From NCBI RefSeq assembly GCF_030345715.1, contig NZ_JAUASX010000010.1, positions 62,001-126,000 of the forward strand: a stretch of 64,000 bases of DNA, in the 5' to 3' direction. A model generated the notes under the pieces. That model had not been told where the DNA came from and did no database searches. It was given only the letters and a program-made list of their open reading frames with translations. This DNA comes from Solimonas sp. SE-A11 (GTDB lineage: Bacteria; Pseudomonadota; Gammaproteobacteria; Nevskiales; Nevskiaceae). Below are positions 1 through 9,528 of this stretch, piece by piece (position 1 is the first letter of the stretch; each line of letters opens with the position of its first letter). Both the position numbers and the translations under genes were made by a program.

Positions 1-1485
1 GCTGGCGTAGTACGGGCTACCCTGCAGTTCGAACTGCGCACGAGTCGGGGCCTTGAACTTCTCCTCCTCCTCCATGCTCCAGGTCTTGCCCTGGGCTTCC
101 AGGCCGTCACGGCGCACCGTGGCGAGCACCGAGGCCGCCTGTTCGCCGCCCATCACGGAGATGCGCGAATTCGGCCAGGTCCACAGGAAACGCGGCGAGT
201 AGGCACGGCCGCACATGCCGTAGTTGCCGGCACCAAAGGAGCCACCGATCAGCACGGTGAGCTTCGGCACCTGGGCGGTGGCGACGGCCGTTACCAGCTT
301 GGCGCCGTCCTTGGCGATACCTGCGTTCTCGTATTTGCGGCCGACCATGAAGCCGGTGATGTTCTGCAGAAAGAGCAGCGGGATGCCACGCTGCGCGCAG
401 AGCTCGATGAAGTGCGCGCCCTTCTGGGCCGACTCCGAGAACAGGATGCCGTTGTTGGCGACGATCCCCACCGGGTAGCCGTGGATGTGGGCGAAGCCGG
501 TGACCAGCGTGCTGCCGTAGCGCGCCTTGAACTCGTCCAGGCGCGAGCCGTCGACGATGCGGGCAATGACCTCGCGCACGTCATAGGGCTTGCGCGTGTC
601 AGCCGGGATGATGCCGTAGATCTCTTCCGGGTCGTACAGCGGCGCTTCCGGCGTCTGGATGTCCACGCCCGGCTGCTTGCGGATGTTGAGGTTGCCGACG
701 ATGCGGCGCACCAGCGACAGCGCGTGGTGGTCGTTCTCGGCAAAGTGATCGGCCACACCGGAGATGCGCGTGTGCACGTCCGCGCCGCCCAGGTCCTCGG
801 CGCTCACCACCTCGCCCGTCGCCGCCTTCACCAGCGGCGGGCCGCCGAGGAAGATCGTGCCCTGGTTCTTGACGATGACGGTCTCGTCCGACATCGCCGG
901 CACATAGGCACCGCCGGCGGTGCAGGAGCCCATCACGCAGGCGATCTGCGGAATGCCCTGAGCCGACAGGTTGGCCTGGTTGTAGAAGATGCGGCCGAAA
1001 TGGTCGCGATCCGGGAAGACCTCGTCCTGCATCGGCAGGAAGGCGCCACCCGAGTCCACCAGATACACGCAGGGCAGCCGATTCTCGCGGGCGATCTCTT
1101 GCGCGCGCAGATGCTTCTTCACCGTGACCGGGTAGTAGGTACCGCCCTTCACCGTAGCGTCATTGGCCACGATCATGCACTCGCGACCGTTGATGCTGCC
1201 GATGCCGGCGACCACGCCCGCGCAAGGCACCTCGCCGTTGTACATGCCGTTGCCGGCCAGCGCAGAGATCTCGAGGAAGGCCGAGCCCGGGTCGAGCAGG
1301 CCGTCGATGCGGTCACGCGGCAGCAGCTTGCCGCGCGCGGTGTGCTTCTGGCGGGCGCTCTCGGAACCGCCGCGTGCGGCTTCGGCGGTCCTGGCGCGGA
1401 GCTCCTCGACCTGCGCGCGCATCTGCGCGGCATTGGCCTGGAACTCGGCGGAGTTCGTGCGGATCTTGGATTTGATGGCGCTCAT
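1..1485 (-). CDS. liuB: Methylcrotonyl-CoA carboxylase carboxyltransferase (beta) subunit, C-terminus cut by window edge
   Basis: Carboxyltransferase half of methylcrotonyl-CoA carboxylase, which carboxylates 3-methylcrotonyl-CoA in leucine/isovalerate breakdown. The frame is open from an ATG at 1485 ([16 protein letters not shown]) to the window edge, 495 codons; the family is about 535 residues, so only a short C-terminal piece is missing. Crotonase-fold signatures are visible: [16 protein letters not shown] near residue 185 and [16 protein letters not shown] near residue 415. It starts 4 bp after the stop of the isovaleryl-CoA dehydrogenase gene, so the two are one operon. The related propionyl-CoA or geranyl-CoA carboxylase beta subunits are the alternatives; the liuA neighbour favours methylcrotonyl-CoA. 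Confidence 0.9.
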   Translation of the reverse strand, partial: MSAIKSKIRTNSAEFQANAAQMRAQVEELRARTAEAARGGSESARQKHTARGKLLPRDRIDGLLDPGSAFLEISALAGNGMYNGEVPCAGVVAGIGSINGRECMIVANDATVKGGTYYPVTVKKHLRAQEIARENRLPCVYLVDSGGAFLPMQDEVFPDRDHFGRIFYNQANLSAQGIPQIACVMGSCTAGGAYVPAMSDETVIVKNQGTIFLGGPPLVKAATGEVVSAEDLGGADVHTRISGVADHFAENDHHALSLVRRIVGNLNIRKQPGVDIQTPEAPLYDPEEIYGIIPADTRKPYDVREVIARIVDGSRLDEFKARYGSTLVTGFAHIHGYPVGIVANNGILFSESAQKGAHFIELCAQRGIPLLFLQNITGFMVGRKYENAGIAKDGAKLVTAVATAQVPKLTVLIGGSFGAGNYGMCGRAYSPRFLWTWPNSRISVMGGEQAASVLATVRRDGLEAQGKTWSMEEEEKFKAPTRAQFELQGSPYYAS

Positions 1486-1489
1486 AGGA

Positions 1490-2656
1490 TCAGTGCTTGG
1501 ATTCGCCGAACAGCTCGCGGCCGATCAACATGCGGCGGATTTCCGAGGTGCCGGCGCCGATCTCGTACAGCTTGGCGTCGCGCCATAGGCGGCCGGTGGG
1601 GAATTCGTTGATGTAGCCGTTGCCACCCAGGGCCTGGATCGCCTGCCCGGCCATCCAGGTGGCCTTCTCGGCGGAGTACAGGATCGCGCCGGCGGCGTCC
1701 TTGCGCGCGGTCTCGCCGCGGTCGCAGGCGCGGGCCACGGCGTAGACATAGGCGCGGCAGGCCGCCAGGCCCACATACATATCGGCCAGCTTGCCCTGCA
1801 TCAGCTGGAACTCGCCGATCGACTGGCCGAACTGCTTGCGGTCGTGGATGTACGGCACCACCACGTCGAGGCAGGCCTGCATGATGCCCAGCGGGCCGCC
1901 GGAGAGCACCACGCGCTCGTAGTCCAGGCCTGACATCAGCACGTTGACGCCGCGGCCCACCGCGCCGAGCACGTTCTCTTCCGGCACCTCGCAGTCCGTG
2001 AACACCAGCTCGCAAGTGTTGGAGCCACGCATGCCGAGCTTGTCCAGCTTCTGCGCCGTGCTGAAGCCCTTGAAGGTCTTCTCGACGATGAACGCCGTCA
2101 TGCCGCGCGAGCCGGCGGCCATGTCGGTCTTGGCATAGATGATCAGGGTGTTGGCGTCAGGGCCGTTGGTGATCCACATCTTGTTGCCGTTGAGCACATA
2201 GCGGTCGCCCCTCTTGTCGGCGCGCAGCTTCATGCTGACCACGTCGGAGCCGGCGCCCGGCTCGCTCATCGCCAGCGCGCCGATATGCTCGCCGCTGACC
2301 AGCTTGGGCAGGTACTTCTGCTTCTGTGCCTCGTTACCGTTCTTGCGCAACTGGTTCACGCAGAGGTTGGAGTGCGCGCCGTAGGACAGGCCGATCGCCG
2401 AGCAGGCACGGGAGATCTCCTCCATCGCCACCACGTGGGCCAGGTAGCCCATGTTGGTGCCGCCGTACTCCTCCTCCACCGTCAGGCCCAGCAGGCCCAG
2501 CTCGCCGAACTTGCGCCAGAGCTGGTTGGGGAAGGCGTTCTCGTGGTCGGCCTGCGCCGCCAGCGGGGCGACCTCGCCCGCGGCGAAGCGCTGGGTGGCC
2601 TCGCGCAGCTGGTCGATGTCTTCACCCAGGTCGAAATTGAGGCTCTTGTAGGTCAT
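1490..2656 (-). CDS. liuA: Isovaleryl-CoA dehydrogenase
   Basis: FAD-dependent acyl-CoA dehydrogenase (388 aa) converting isovaleryl-CoA to 3-methylcrotonyl-CoA, the step before liuB. The N-terminus [18 protein letters not shown] aligns with the family; an in-frame ATG 33 codons upstream would add a non-family Pro/Gly-rich tail that overlaps the operator, so 2656 is chosen. Visible motifs: substrate-binding [13 protein letters not shown], the catalytic Glu at about residue 247 in [13 protein letters not shown] (the position typical of isovaleryl-CoA dehydrogenase rather than other acyl-CoA dehydrogenases), and the C-terminal [20 protein letters not shown]. First gene of the liu operon, divergent from a TetR regulator. 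Confidence 0.95.
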   Translation of the reverse strand: MTYKSLNFDLGEDIDQLREATQRFAAGEVAPLAAQADHENAFPNQLWRKFGELGLLGLTVEEEYGGTNMGYLAHVVAMEEISRACSAIGLSYGAHSNLCVNQLRKNGNEAQKQKYLPKLVSGEHIGALAMSEPGAGSDVVSMKLRADKRGDRYVLNGNKMWITNGPDANTLIIYAKTDMAAGSRGMTAFIVEKTFKGFSTAQKLDKLGMRGSNTCELVFTDCEVPEENVLGAVGRGVNVLMSGLDYERVVLSGGPLGIMQACLDVVVPYIHDRKQFGQSIGEFQLMQGKLADMYVGLAACRAYVYAVARACDRGETARKDAAGAILYSAEKATWMAGQAIQALGGNGYINEFPTGRLWRDAKLYEIGAGTSEIRRMLIGRELFGESKH

Positions 2657-2715
2657 GGTCTGGCTGCCTGCTGGAAACGGTGGACGACGGGGTCCGGGAC
2701 CCCCGGAAGGCCTGC

Positions 2716-2744
2716 ATCCTAAGCCTCCCCTGGAAAAAAGTGAA
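2716..2744 (-). promoter_or_regulatory. Putative liuA promoter
   Basis: On the minus strand TTCACT (2744-2739) and TAGGAT (2721-2716) are separated by exactly 17 bases, fitting a sigma-70 promoter reading into liuA. The -35 hexamer lies inside the palindrome at 2737-2752, so a regulator bound there would block it. Predicted by eye only. Confidence 0.5.
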
Positions 2745-2752
2745 GTCACTTT
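2737..2752. promoter_or_regulatory. Palindromic operator between liuA and the TetR gene
   Basis: AAAGTGA-AG-TCACTTT is a perfect 7-bp inverted repeat with a 2-nt centre. It overlaps the proposed -35 element of liuA and lies just upstream of the TetR gene promoter. The arrangement is typical of a divergently transcribed TetR repressor controlling both its target operon and itself. Confidence 0.65.
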
Positions 2753-2776
2753 CACAAATTTAACCAGGATTCATTT

Positions 2777-2782
2777 TATACT
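2777..2782 (+). promoter_or_regulatory. -10 box of the TetR gene; probable leaderless start
   Basis: TATACT ends 6 nt before the ATG at 2789, so the predicted +1 falls on the start codon itself. No Shine-Dalgarno precedes the ATG. The -35 region is weak (TTCACA lies at a long 20-nt spacing). An in-frame ATG at 2813 also lacks a ribosome-binding site. Confidence 0.5.
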
Positions 2783-2788
2783 CGCAAC

Positions 2789-3433
2789 ATGGCCTACCAG
2801 CGCTCCGCCCTGATGCAGGAACGCCTCGCGGAAAACCGCGAGCGGATCCTGCGTGCGGCCCGCACCCTGGTCGCCCAGGGCGGCTTCCGCGATGCCTCGA
2901 TCAACGCTGTGGCGGCCGCCGCCGGCCTGTCCACCGGCGCCCTGTATCGCTACTTCCCCTCCAAGGCGGACCTGTTCGTGGAGGTACTGACCGAGGCCGT
3001 GCGGCGCGAATGCGCCATTCTGCGCGAGATCATCGCCAAGCCCGGCACGGCGGATCAGCGCCTGCGCGCCGCCGTCGAGTCCTTCGCCCGCCGCGCCCTG
3101 GAAGGCCCGCACCTCGCCTACGCCTTCATCGCCGAGCCGATCGACCCCGAGGTCGATGCCGCCCGTATCCTCTGCCGCCAGGAGTTCAGCGACGTGTTCA
3201 AGACCGTCCTGGGCCAGGGTGTGGCCTCCGGAGAGTTCCCCCCGCAGTCCGTGGACGTGGCCGCCGCCTGCATCGTCGGCGCCTTCACCGAGGCCCTGGT
3301 GCGCCCGGTGGCCCCGACCACCCCGCGCAGCAAGGACGAGAAGCTGGTCACCGCCATCGTCGATTTCTGCGCCCGCGCCGTGGCTGGCATCCCCGTCGCC
3401 CCTGCGAAACAGCCCAAGCGCCAACGCGTCTAG
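2789..3433 (+). CDS. TetR-family regulator of the liu operon (LiuQ-like)
   Basis: 214-aa one-component repressor. An N-terminal TetR helix-turn-helix spans about residues 12-60 (RILRAARTLVAQGGF, then AAAGLSTGALYRYFPSKADL), followed by a variable all-helical ligand domain. It is transcribed away from liuA with the palindrome 2737-2752 between them, so it most likely represses liuAB and itself and responds to an acyl-CoA or acid intermediate. Many gammaproteobacteria use a MerR-type LiuR for this job; a TetR regulator (LiuQ) is the known alternative. The function is inferred from position. Confidence 0.8.
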   Translation: MAYQRSALMQERLAENRERILRAARTLVAQGGFRDASINAVAAAAGLSTGALYRYFPSKADLFVEVLTEAVRRECAILREIIAKPGTADQRLRAAVESFARRALEGPHLAYAFIAEPIDPEVDAARILCRQEFSDVFKTVLGQGVASGEFPPQSVDVAAACIVGAFTEALVRPVAPTTPRSKDEKLVTAIVDFCARAVAGIPVAPAKQPKRQRV

Positions 3434-3494
3434 CGGCTTAAAATGTGCGACAAAATCCTTGTCGTGCCGAACGCCGCCTCAAGTCATTTGTCAA

Positions 3495-4487
3495 GTGACT
3501 GATATAGAACGTAAATTTTGCGTCGCCCCCATGATGGACTGGACCGACCGGCACTGCCGGTTCTTCCTGCGCCTCATGTCCCGCCGCGCCTGGCTCTACA
3601 CCGAGATGGTCACCACCGGCGCCATCATCCATGGCGACCGCGAGCGCCACCTGCGCTTCCACCCCGGCGAACACCCCGTGGCCCTGCAGCTCGGCGGCTC
3701 CGAACCGGAGGACCTGGCCCGCTGCGCCGAGATCGGCACGGCCTATGGCTACGACGAGATCAACCTCAACTGCGGCTGCCCTTCCGACCGTGTGCAGGAA
3801 GGCCGCTTCGGCGCCTGCCTGATGAAGGAGCCGGAGCGCGTCGCCGCCGCCGTGGCCGCCATGCGCCGCGCCACCCACCTGCCGGTCACGGTCAAGACCC
3901 GTATCGGCGTGGACGAGTCCGAGGACTACGTCTTCCTCAAGCAGTTCATCGAGACCGTCGCCGCCGCCGGCTGCACGATCTTCGTGGTCCACGCGCGCAA
4001 GGCCTGGCTCAAGGGCCTTTCGCCCAAGGAGAACCGCGAGATCCCGCCGCTGCAGTACGAGGTGGTGCACCGCCTCAAGCGCGAATTCCCGCAGCTCACC
4101 ATCGTGCTCAACGGCGGCCTCAAGACGCTGGATGCCTGCGCCGATCAGATGCAGGAGCTGGACGGCGTCATGCTCGGCCGCGAGGTCTACGAGAACCCTT
4201 ACCTGATGTCCCAGGTGGATTCGCGCATCTACGGCGAGCCCGCCGTGGAACTGACGCGCCCGGCCGTGATCGAAGCGCTGCTGGACTACGTAGACCGCGA
4301 GCTGGCGGCCGGTGCCCATCTCAACCACATCAGCCGCCACATCCTCGGCCTGTTCCGTGGCCAGCCCGGCGGACGAGCATTCCGCCGCGTGATCTCGCAG
4401 AATGCCACCCGGCCCGGTGCCGGCTCGGACGTGATCCGTGCCGCATTGGCCGAGGTGGAGGCCGCCACCCTGCGACCCGCTGCCTGA
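3495..4487 (+). CDS. dusA: tRNA-dihydrouridine(20/20a) synthase DusA
   Basis: FMN-dependent reductase that makes dihydrouridine in the tRNA D-loop. The chosen GTG start at 3495 gives 330 aa, the usual DusA length, beginning [20 protein letters not shown]; a longer open frame upstream only shadows the TetR gene. Motifs: [13 protein letters not shown] at the FMN site, [12 protein letters not shown] with the catalytic Cys at residue 95, VKTRIGVDE, and LNGGLKT at the phosphate loop. The DusA-specific signature [16 protein letters not shown] is present. Two small inverted repeats (CGACAA/TTGTCG at 3448-3464, AGTCA/TGACT at 3481-3500) lie before the start; their role is unknown. Confidence 0.93.
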   Translation: MTDIERKFCVAPMMDWTDRHCRFFLRLMSRRAWLYTEMVTTGAIIHGDRERHLRFHPGEHPVALQLGGSEPEDLARCAEIGTAYGYDEINLNCGCPSDRVQEGRFGACLMKEPERVAAAVAAMRRATHLPVTVKTRIGVDESEDYVFLKQFIETVAAAGCTIFVVHARKAWLKGLSPKENREIPPLQYEVVHRLKREFPQLTIVLNGGLKTLDACADQMQELDGVMLGREVYENPYLMSQVDSRIYGEPAVELTRPAVIEALLDYVDRELAAGAHLNHISRHILGLFRGQPGGRAFRRVISQNATRPGAGSDVIRAALAEVEAATLRPAA

Positions 4488-4507
4488 ACTCATTGAAGGA
4501 CAAAAAC

Positions 4508-5056
4508 ATGAAACAATTGCTGCTCTCTCTAGCCCTGGGACTCACCATGTCGATTGCAAATGCCGCACCCGTGAAGGTGCTGATGGAAACCACCGAAGGC
4601 AACATCACGCTGGAGCTCGACTCCGCCAAGGCGCCCAAGTCGGTCGCCAACTTCGTCCAGTACGCCAAGGACGGTCACTACGACGGTCTGGTATTCCACC
4701 GCGTGATCAAGGGCTTCATGATCCAGGGCGGCGGCATGGACGAGCAGGGCAACCAGCGCAAGACCCGCGCCTCGATCGAGAACGAGGCCAAGAACGGCTT
4801 GAGGAACGACCGCGGCACCATTGCCATGGCCCGCACGTCGGTGCCGCACTCGGCCAGCTCGCAGTTCTTCATCAATCACAAAGACAACGACTTCCTCAAC
4901 TACCCGGGCCAGGACGGCTGGGGCTACGCCGTGTTCGGCAAGGTCACAGAGGGCATGGAAGTGGTGGACAAGATCGCCGTGACCCGTACCGGCCCTGGCG
5001 ACGTGCCCGTCACCCCGATCGTGATCACCAAGGTCACGGTCGTCGAAGGCAAGTAA
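4508..5056 (+). CDS. ppiA: Periplasmic peptidyl-prolyl cis-trans isomerase (cyclophilin)
   Basis: 182-aa cyclophilin-type prolyl isomerase. A signal peptide [19 protein letters not shown] with an ANA-AP cleavage site after residue 19 places it in the periplasm. The catalytic fold is visible as [32 protein letters not shown] and [16 protein letters not shown]. The start is supported by GAAGGA at 4495-4500, 7 nt before the ATG. It lies 20 bp after dusA and 24 bp before lpxH, probably one transcript. A cytoplasmic PpiB-type role is unlikely because of the signal peptide. Confidence 0.9.
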   Translation: MKQLLLSLALGLTMSIANAAPVKVLMETTEGNITLELDSAKAPKSVANFVQYAKDGHYDGLVFHRVIKGFMIQGGGMDEQGNQRKTRASIENEAKNGLRNDRGTIAMARTSVPHSASSQFFINHKDNDFLNYPGQDGWGYAVFGKVTEGMEVVDKIAVTRTGPGDVPVTPIVITKVTVVEGK

Positions 5057-5080
5057 GACCGCAATGCAGGTCCGACTAGC

Positions 5081-5797
5081 GTGACCCCGCGCACGCTGTT
5101 CCTGTCCGACCTGCACCTGCCGCCGGGGCCCTCGCCTTTCCGCGAGGGTTTCCGGCGGTTCCTCGAAGGACCCGCCCGCGACGCCGAGGCGGTCTACATC
5201 CTCGGGGACCTCTTCCAGTACTGGATCGGCGATGATCTCGGCATGCAGGAATACGCCGCCGAGGTGGCTCTGCTCGCCACGCTGTCGCAGCAGGGCGTGA
5301 AGCTCTACTTCCAGCGCGGCAACCGTGACTTCCTGATCGGCGAGGACTTCTGCGCCCTCAGCGGCATGGAGCTGCTGCGCGACCCCGCCGTCATCGAGCT
5401 CTACGGCAGCATCATCGTCCTGTCGCATGGGGACCTGCTGTGCACCGACGACATCGGCTACCAGCGCTGGCGCCGCTTCGCCCACAACCCCACCGCACAA
5501 CGCATCTTCCGCGCCATGCCCCGCGTCTGGCGCGAGCGCATCGCCCAGCGCGTGCGCCAGCGCAGCAACACCGGCAAACGCTATAAGCCGGAAGACATCA
5601 TGGACGTCAACGCCACCGCCGTGGAGGCCTTCTTCAAGCTCTCCGGCGCCCACCAGCTGATCCATGGCCACACCCACCGCCCCGCCCAGCACGACCTGGC
5701 CGAAGGCATGCAGCGCATCGTGCTGGCCGACTGGCGGCCCGAGCGCATGGAATACCTCGCCATGACCCGCGAGGGGATGTTCCGGCTGACGGTCTGA
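5081..5797 (+). CDS. lpxH: UDP-2,3-diacylglucosamine diphosphatase
   Basis: 238-aa metallophosphoesterase that removes UMP from UDP-2,3-diacylglucosamine to give lipid X in lipid A synthesis at the inner membrane surface. All metal-binding blocks are present: FLSDLHL (D10, H12), YILGDLFQYWIGDD, GNRDFLIG, VLSHGDLLCTDD and IHGHTHRPA. It uses a GTG start and follows ppiA closely. The length matches the family (about 240 aa). Confidence 0.93.
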   Translation: MTPRTLFLSDLHLPPGPSPFREGFRRFLEGPARDAEAVYILGDLFQYWIGDDLGMQEYAAEVALLATLSQQGVKLYFQRGNRDFLIGEDFCALSGMELLRDPAVIELYGSIIVLSHGDLLCTDDIGYQRWRRFAHNPTAQRIFRAMPRVWRERIAQRVRQRSNTGKRYKPEDIMDVNATAVEAFFKLSGAHQLIHGHTHRPAQHDLAEGMQRIVLADWRPERMEYLAMTREGMFRLTV

Positions 5798-5885
5798 CGC
5801 CGGGCGGCTGCCTTGCACGCAGCCGTCATCCGCCAGCGCCTATACTGGTGACCGGGCGGTGCCACCGCTCGTGAAGGAGGAAACG

Positions 5886-7565
5886 ATGACGGTATGGCCA
5901 TCCTGGCTGCCGGCGCGCTTTTTCGCATTCGCAGCCGCCTGCCTGTTGACCCTGCTGAGCCTTGCGGCCGGCTTCGTCCAGCCCGGCTGGTGGCTGGTGG
6001 CCGCCGTGGCCGGCTTCTTCGTATTCGTCGGCGTCTGGGACCTGGCGCAGGGCAAGCAGTCCATCCGCCGCAACTACCCGATCCTGGCGCACCTGCGCTT
6101 CATCCTGGAATTCATCCGCCCCGAGATTCGCCAGTACTTCCTGGAGTCGGACACCGAGCCCATTCCCTTCTCGCGTGCGCAGCGCTCCCTGGTCTACCAG
6201 CGTGCCAAGAGCCAGATCGACCTGCGCCCCTTCGGCACGCAGCACAACGTCTATGCCAACGACTACGAGTGGATCAACCACTCGATGATGCCGCTGCGCA
6301 TCGCCGACACCAATTTCCGCGTGACCATCGGCGAGAAGAACTGCGCCCAGCCCTACAACGCCTCCGTGTTCAACATCTCGGCGATGAGCTTCGGCGCGCT
6401 GTCGGCCAACGCCGTACTGGCTCTGAACAAGGGCGCGCAACTCGGCGGCTTCGCCCATGACACCGGCGAGGGCTCCATCAGCCGCTACCACCGCGAGCAC
6501 GGCGGCGACCTGATCTGGGAGATCGGCAGCGGCTACTTCGGCTGCTGCGACAGCCAGGGCCGCTTCGACGCCGACCTCTTCGCCCGCAACGCGCGCGATC
6601 CGCAGGTCAAGATGATCGAGATCAAGCTGTCGCAGGGCGCCAAGCCCGGCCACGGCGGCGTGCTGCCCGCCGCCAAGGTCACGCCGGAGATCGCCGAGGC
6701 GCGAGGAGTACCCATGGGCGTGGACTGCATCTCGCCGCCGCGTCACTCCGCCTTCACCACGCCGATCGAGCTGATGCAGTTCATCGCGCGCCTGCGCGAG
6801 CTCTCCGGCGGCAAGCCCGTCGGCTTCAAGTTCGCCCTCGGCCACCCCTGGGAATTCTTCGCCATCTGCAAGGCCATGCTGGAGACCGACATCACGCCGG
6901 ACTTCATCGTGGTGGACGGCGGCGAGGGCGGAACCGGCGCCGCCCCGGTGGAGTTCAGCGACCACGTCGGCACACCGCTGCAGGAAGCCCTGCTGCTGGT
7001 GCGAAACACCCTGGTGGGCCTGAACCTCAAGGACCGCGTCAGCATCGGCGCCAGCGGCAAGATCATCTCGGCATTCGACATGGCGCGCTACATGGCGCTG
7101 GGCGCGGACTGGTGCAACAGCGGCCGCGGCTTCATGTTCGCGCTCGGCTGCCTGCAGGCCCAGACCTGCCACACCGGCCACTGTCCCACCGGCGTAACCG
7201 CCCAGGACAAGCTGCGCCAACGCGCCTTGGTGCCCGCCGACAAGGCCGTGCGCGTACACCAGTTTCACCACCATACCCTGCACGCCCTGGGCGAGCTGGT
7301 GGGCGCGGCCGGCATGCAGCATCCCTCAGAGCTGCAGCCGCGCCATATCGTGCGGCGCGTCTCCGCCAACGACGTGCGCCTGGTCTCCAACCTGATCACC
7401 TGGCTCAACCCCGGCGACCTGCTGGAGAACCGCGCCAACCACCCGGTGTACCAGTATTTCTGGCACATGGCGGCGGCGCATACCTTCGAGGCCCAGGTGC
7501 CGGCGGACAAGGAACTGCCGCCGCCGAAATTCAACGGCATCAAAACCTCCCAGATGGCGCACTGA
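5886..7565 (+). CDS. FMN-binding glutamate synthase-like protein with N-terminal membrane anchor
   Basis: 559-aa protein with the FMN-binding/TIM-barrel domain of the glutamate synthase large subunit but no amidotransferase domain. Two hydrophobic segments at about residues 8-28 and 33-52 suggest inner-membrane anchoring. Conserved parts: FNISAMSFGALSANAVLALN, DTGEGSISRYH, IEIKLSQGAKPGHGG, VDGGEGGTGAAPVEF and the cysteine cluster CHTGHCPTGV, likely for an iron-sulfur centre. The ATG at 5886 is preceded by GAAGGAGG, so the longer frame from 5859 is rejected. A -10-like TATACT lies at 5841-5846. The substrate is unknown; glutamate synthesis is not proven for this stand-alone family. Confidence 0.85.
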   Translation: MTVWPSWLPARFFAFAAACLLTLLSLAAGFVQPGWWLVAAVAGFFVFVGVWDLAQGKQSIRRNYPILAHLRFILEFIRPEIRQYFLESDTEPIPFSRAQRSLVYQRAKSQIDLRPFGTQHNVYANDYEWINHSMMPLRIADTNFRVTIGEKNCAQPYNASVFNISAMSFGALSANAVLALNKGAQLGGFAHDTGEGSISRYHREHGGDLIWEIGSGYFGCCDSQGRFDADLFARNARDPQVKMIEIKLSQGAKPGHGGVLPAAKVTPEIAEARGVPMGVDCISPPRHSAFTTPIELMQFIARLRELSGGKPVGFKFALGHPWEFFAICKAMLETDITPDFIVVDGGEGGTGAAPVEFSDHVGTPLQEALLLVRNTLVGLNLKDRVSIGASGKIISAFDMARYMALGADWCNSGRGFMFALGCLQAQTCHTGHCPTGVTAQDKLRQRALVPADKAVRVHQFHHHTLHALGELVGAAGMQHPSELQPRHIVRRVSANDVRLVSNLITWLNPGDLLENRANHPVYQYFWHMAAAHTFEAQVPADKELPPPKFNGIKTSQMAH

Positions 7566-7580
7566 GCGCCGCCGGCGGTA

Positions 7581-8474
7581 TCAGCCCGCCGCGACCGCCT
7601 CCATCCGCCAGCGCCGCGCCGCCTGTGCCGGCGGATGGCCGAACAGGCGCCGGAACTCGCGGCTGAACTGCGAAGGGCTCTCGTAGCCCACCGCATAGGC
7701 CACCTCGGCCGCGTCGGCGGATTCGCTCATCAACCGCTCGCGCGCCGCCTGCAGCCGCAAATGCTTCTGGTACTGCAAGGGGCTTAGGCGCGTCGCCGCC
7801 TTGAAATGCCGGTGCAGCGACGACGGGCTAAGCGCCACCTGCGTCGCCAGCGCCTCGACCCGCAGCGGGCGGTCGTAGTGCTCGCGGATCCAGGCGATGG
7901 CCTGCTGCACCTGTCCCAACCGACCCTCGCCGCGTGCGATCTGGCGCAGCATCGGGCCATGCGGGCCGGTCAGCAAGCGATACAGCACCTCGCGCCGCAG
8001 CAGCGGCGCGAGGATCGGGATGTCAGCCGGCGCATCCAGCAGCTCCGCCAGTCGCTGGCAGGCGCTGACCAGCTGCGGCGACAGCGGCGTGACCTCCAGC
8101 CCGGCGAAGTCCTGCACTGGTGGCGGTGAGGACGGCATCTGCAGCAGCAACGCCGCCAGTTCCACGCGATCCAGCCGTAGCGACAGCGACAGGTACGGCA
8201 TCTCCCGCGTGGCCTCGCAGACCACGCCCACTACCGGCAGGTCCAGGGACGCCACCAGGCTATGGGCCGCGTCGTAGTGGCAGACCGTATCGCCCAGCGT
8301 AACCCGCTTGCGCCCCTGCACGATCACGCAAAGCATCGGCTCGTACACCACCGGCATCGGCAGGCTCACGGTATCCGAGCGATACAGCGTCAAGCCGGGC
8401 ACCGAGGTCGGCGTGGTCGCCGCCACCGCATGCCGCAGCACCAGGTCCCGCAGTTCCGGAAGGATGCTCGTCAT
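7581..8474 (-). CDS. AraC-family transcriptional regulator (AraC_N type)
   Basis: 297-aa regulator. The N-terminal AraC_N cupin-like domain is recognised by TTPTSVPGLTLYRSD and PMPVVYEPMLCVIVQGRKRV; the C-terminal AraC DNA-binding domain contains two helix-turn-helices (LATQVALSPSSLHRHFKAAT and VAYAVGYESPSQFSREFRRL). It is divergent from an SDR gene, which it probably controls, as is common for this subclass. An alternative ATG lies 4 codons upstream (8486). Effector unknown. Confidence 0.88.
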   Translation of the reverse strand: MTSILPELRDLVLRHAVAATTPTSVPGLTLYRSDTVSLPMPVVYEPMLCVIVQGRKRVTLGDTVCHYDAAHSLVASLDLPVVGVVCEATREMPYLSLSLRLDRVELAALLLQMPSSPPPVQDFAGLEVTPLSPQLVSACQRLAELLDAPADIPILAPLLRREVLYRLLTGPHGPMLRQIARGEGRLGQVQQAIAWIREHYDRPLRVEALATQVALSPSSLHRHFKAATRLSPLQYQKHLRLQAARERLMSESADAAEVAYAVGYESPSQFSREFRRLFGHPPAQAARRWRMEAVAAG

Positions 8475-8532
8475 GGGAACGACCATAGCAGAGAGCCTAT
8501 CCATACCGCTCGGCTTTGGCAGGATCGGGCAA

Positions 8533-8549
8533 GCATTGGGCAGGAATGC
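8533..8549. promoter_or_regulatory. Inverted repeat in the AraC/SDR divergent region
   Basis: GCATT-GGGCAGG-AATGC is a 5-bp inverted repeat with a 7-nt spacer. Together with the upstream GGCAGGATCGG it also gives a near-direct repeat of GGCAGGA. It lies between the divergent AraC and SDR starts, where an AraC-type activator would bind. Confidence 0.35.
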
Positions 8550-8609
8550 GTTCACGGTCCTCCCAGCGGTGGGAGCAGCATGAGCTCCCCAATGAGCAGG
8601 AGCCTCCAC

Positions 8610-9452
8610 ATGTCCACCAACCCCGCCTGGTTCATCACCGGCGCCAGCCGCGGCATCGGCCTGGAACTCGCCCGCGCCGCCCTGGCCGCCGGCCGCCGCG
8701 TGGCTGCCACCTCCCGACGCGCCGTCGACGTCACCGCAGCCCTCGGCCCGCACGACTCCCTGCTGGCCCTGGACCTCGACGTCACCCAGCCGGCGCAGAT
8801 CACCGCCGCGGTCGCTGCCGCGCAGGCCCGCTTCGGCGCCATCGACGTGCTGGTCAACAACGCCGGCTACGGCCACCTCAGCCTGTTCGAGGAAAGCAGC
8901 GACGCCGACGCGCGCGCCCAGTTCGACACAAACGTCTTCGGCCTGTTCGACGTCACGCGCGCCGTGCTGCCCGGCATGCGCGCCCGCCGCAGCGGCCACA
9001 TCATCAACGTCTCATCCGTGGGAGGCATCATCGGCGCCGTGTCCGCCAGCCTGTACTGCGCCAGCAAGTTCGCAGTGGAGGGCTTTTCACTCTCGCTGGC
9101 GGACGAGGTCAAGGCGCTGGGCATACATGTGAGCATCGTCGGTCCCGGCTACATCCGCACCGACTTCCTCGACCCGCGCTCGGTGCGCTACGCCGACTCC
9201 ACGATCCCGGACTACGCCGAGCTTTCCACGCAGTTGCGTAGCTTCTACGAACAGCGCAGCCACCAGCAGCCCGGCGACCCGGTGCACCTGGCCCAGGCCA
9301 TGCTCAAGCTCGCTGCCATGGAGAATCCGCCGCTGCGCTTCTCCGCCGGCAGCGATTCGCTGGAAATGGTCGAGGCGCGCCTTGCTCAGGTCCATGCGGA
9401 GATGGATACACATCGCGAGCTATCTCGCTCGGTGGATGGACAGTGGGACTGA
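8610..9452 (+). CDS. Short-chain dehydrogenase/reductase (classical SDR)
   Basis: 280-aa NAD(P)-dependent oxidoreductase of unknown substrate. The Rossmann glycine motif TGASRGIG is at residues 10-17; NNAGYG and the catalytic Ser and YCASK (Tyr-x3-Lys) follow. A basic residue in the glycine motif and SRR around residues 36-38 hint at NADP(H). Start choice: ATG 8610 has AGGAG 7 nt upstream, better than the in-frame ATGs at 8580 and 8592. Divergent from the AraC regulator. Confidence 0.88.
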   Translation: MSTNPAWFITGASRGIGLELARAALAAGRRVAATSRRAVDVTAALGPHDSLLALDLDVTQPAQITAAVAAAQARFGAIDVLVNNAGYGHLSLFEESSDADARAQFDTNVFGLFDVTRAVLPGMRARRSGHIINVSSVGGIIGAVSASLYCASKFAVEGFSLSLADEVKALGIHVSIVGPGYIRTDFLDPRSVRYADSTIPDYAELSTQLRSFYEQRSHQQPGDPVHLAQAMLKLAAMENPPLRFSAGSDSLEMVEARLAQVHAEMDTHRELSRSVDGQWD

Positions 9453-9528
9453 TCGCAACCCGCCCGACAACCCATACTTAGTGGCGGCTTTGCCAACATG
9501 GCGAGCACCCCTGAGGGCAGAAAAGCCC

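Noticed and set aside
412-1611. 399-codon plus-strand frame opposite liuB/liuA
   Set aside because: Opposite strand of clear carboxyltransferase and dehydrogenase coding sequence; no recognisable domain.
3156-3494. Upstream extension of dusA into the TetR gene
   Set aside because: DusA family proteins begin near [16 protein letters not shown]; the extension is a shadow of the TetR frame.
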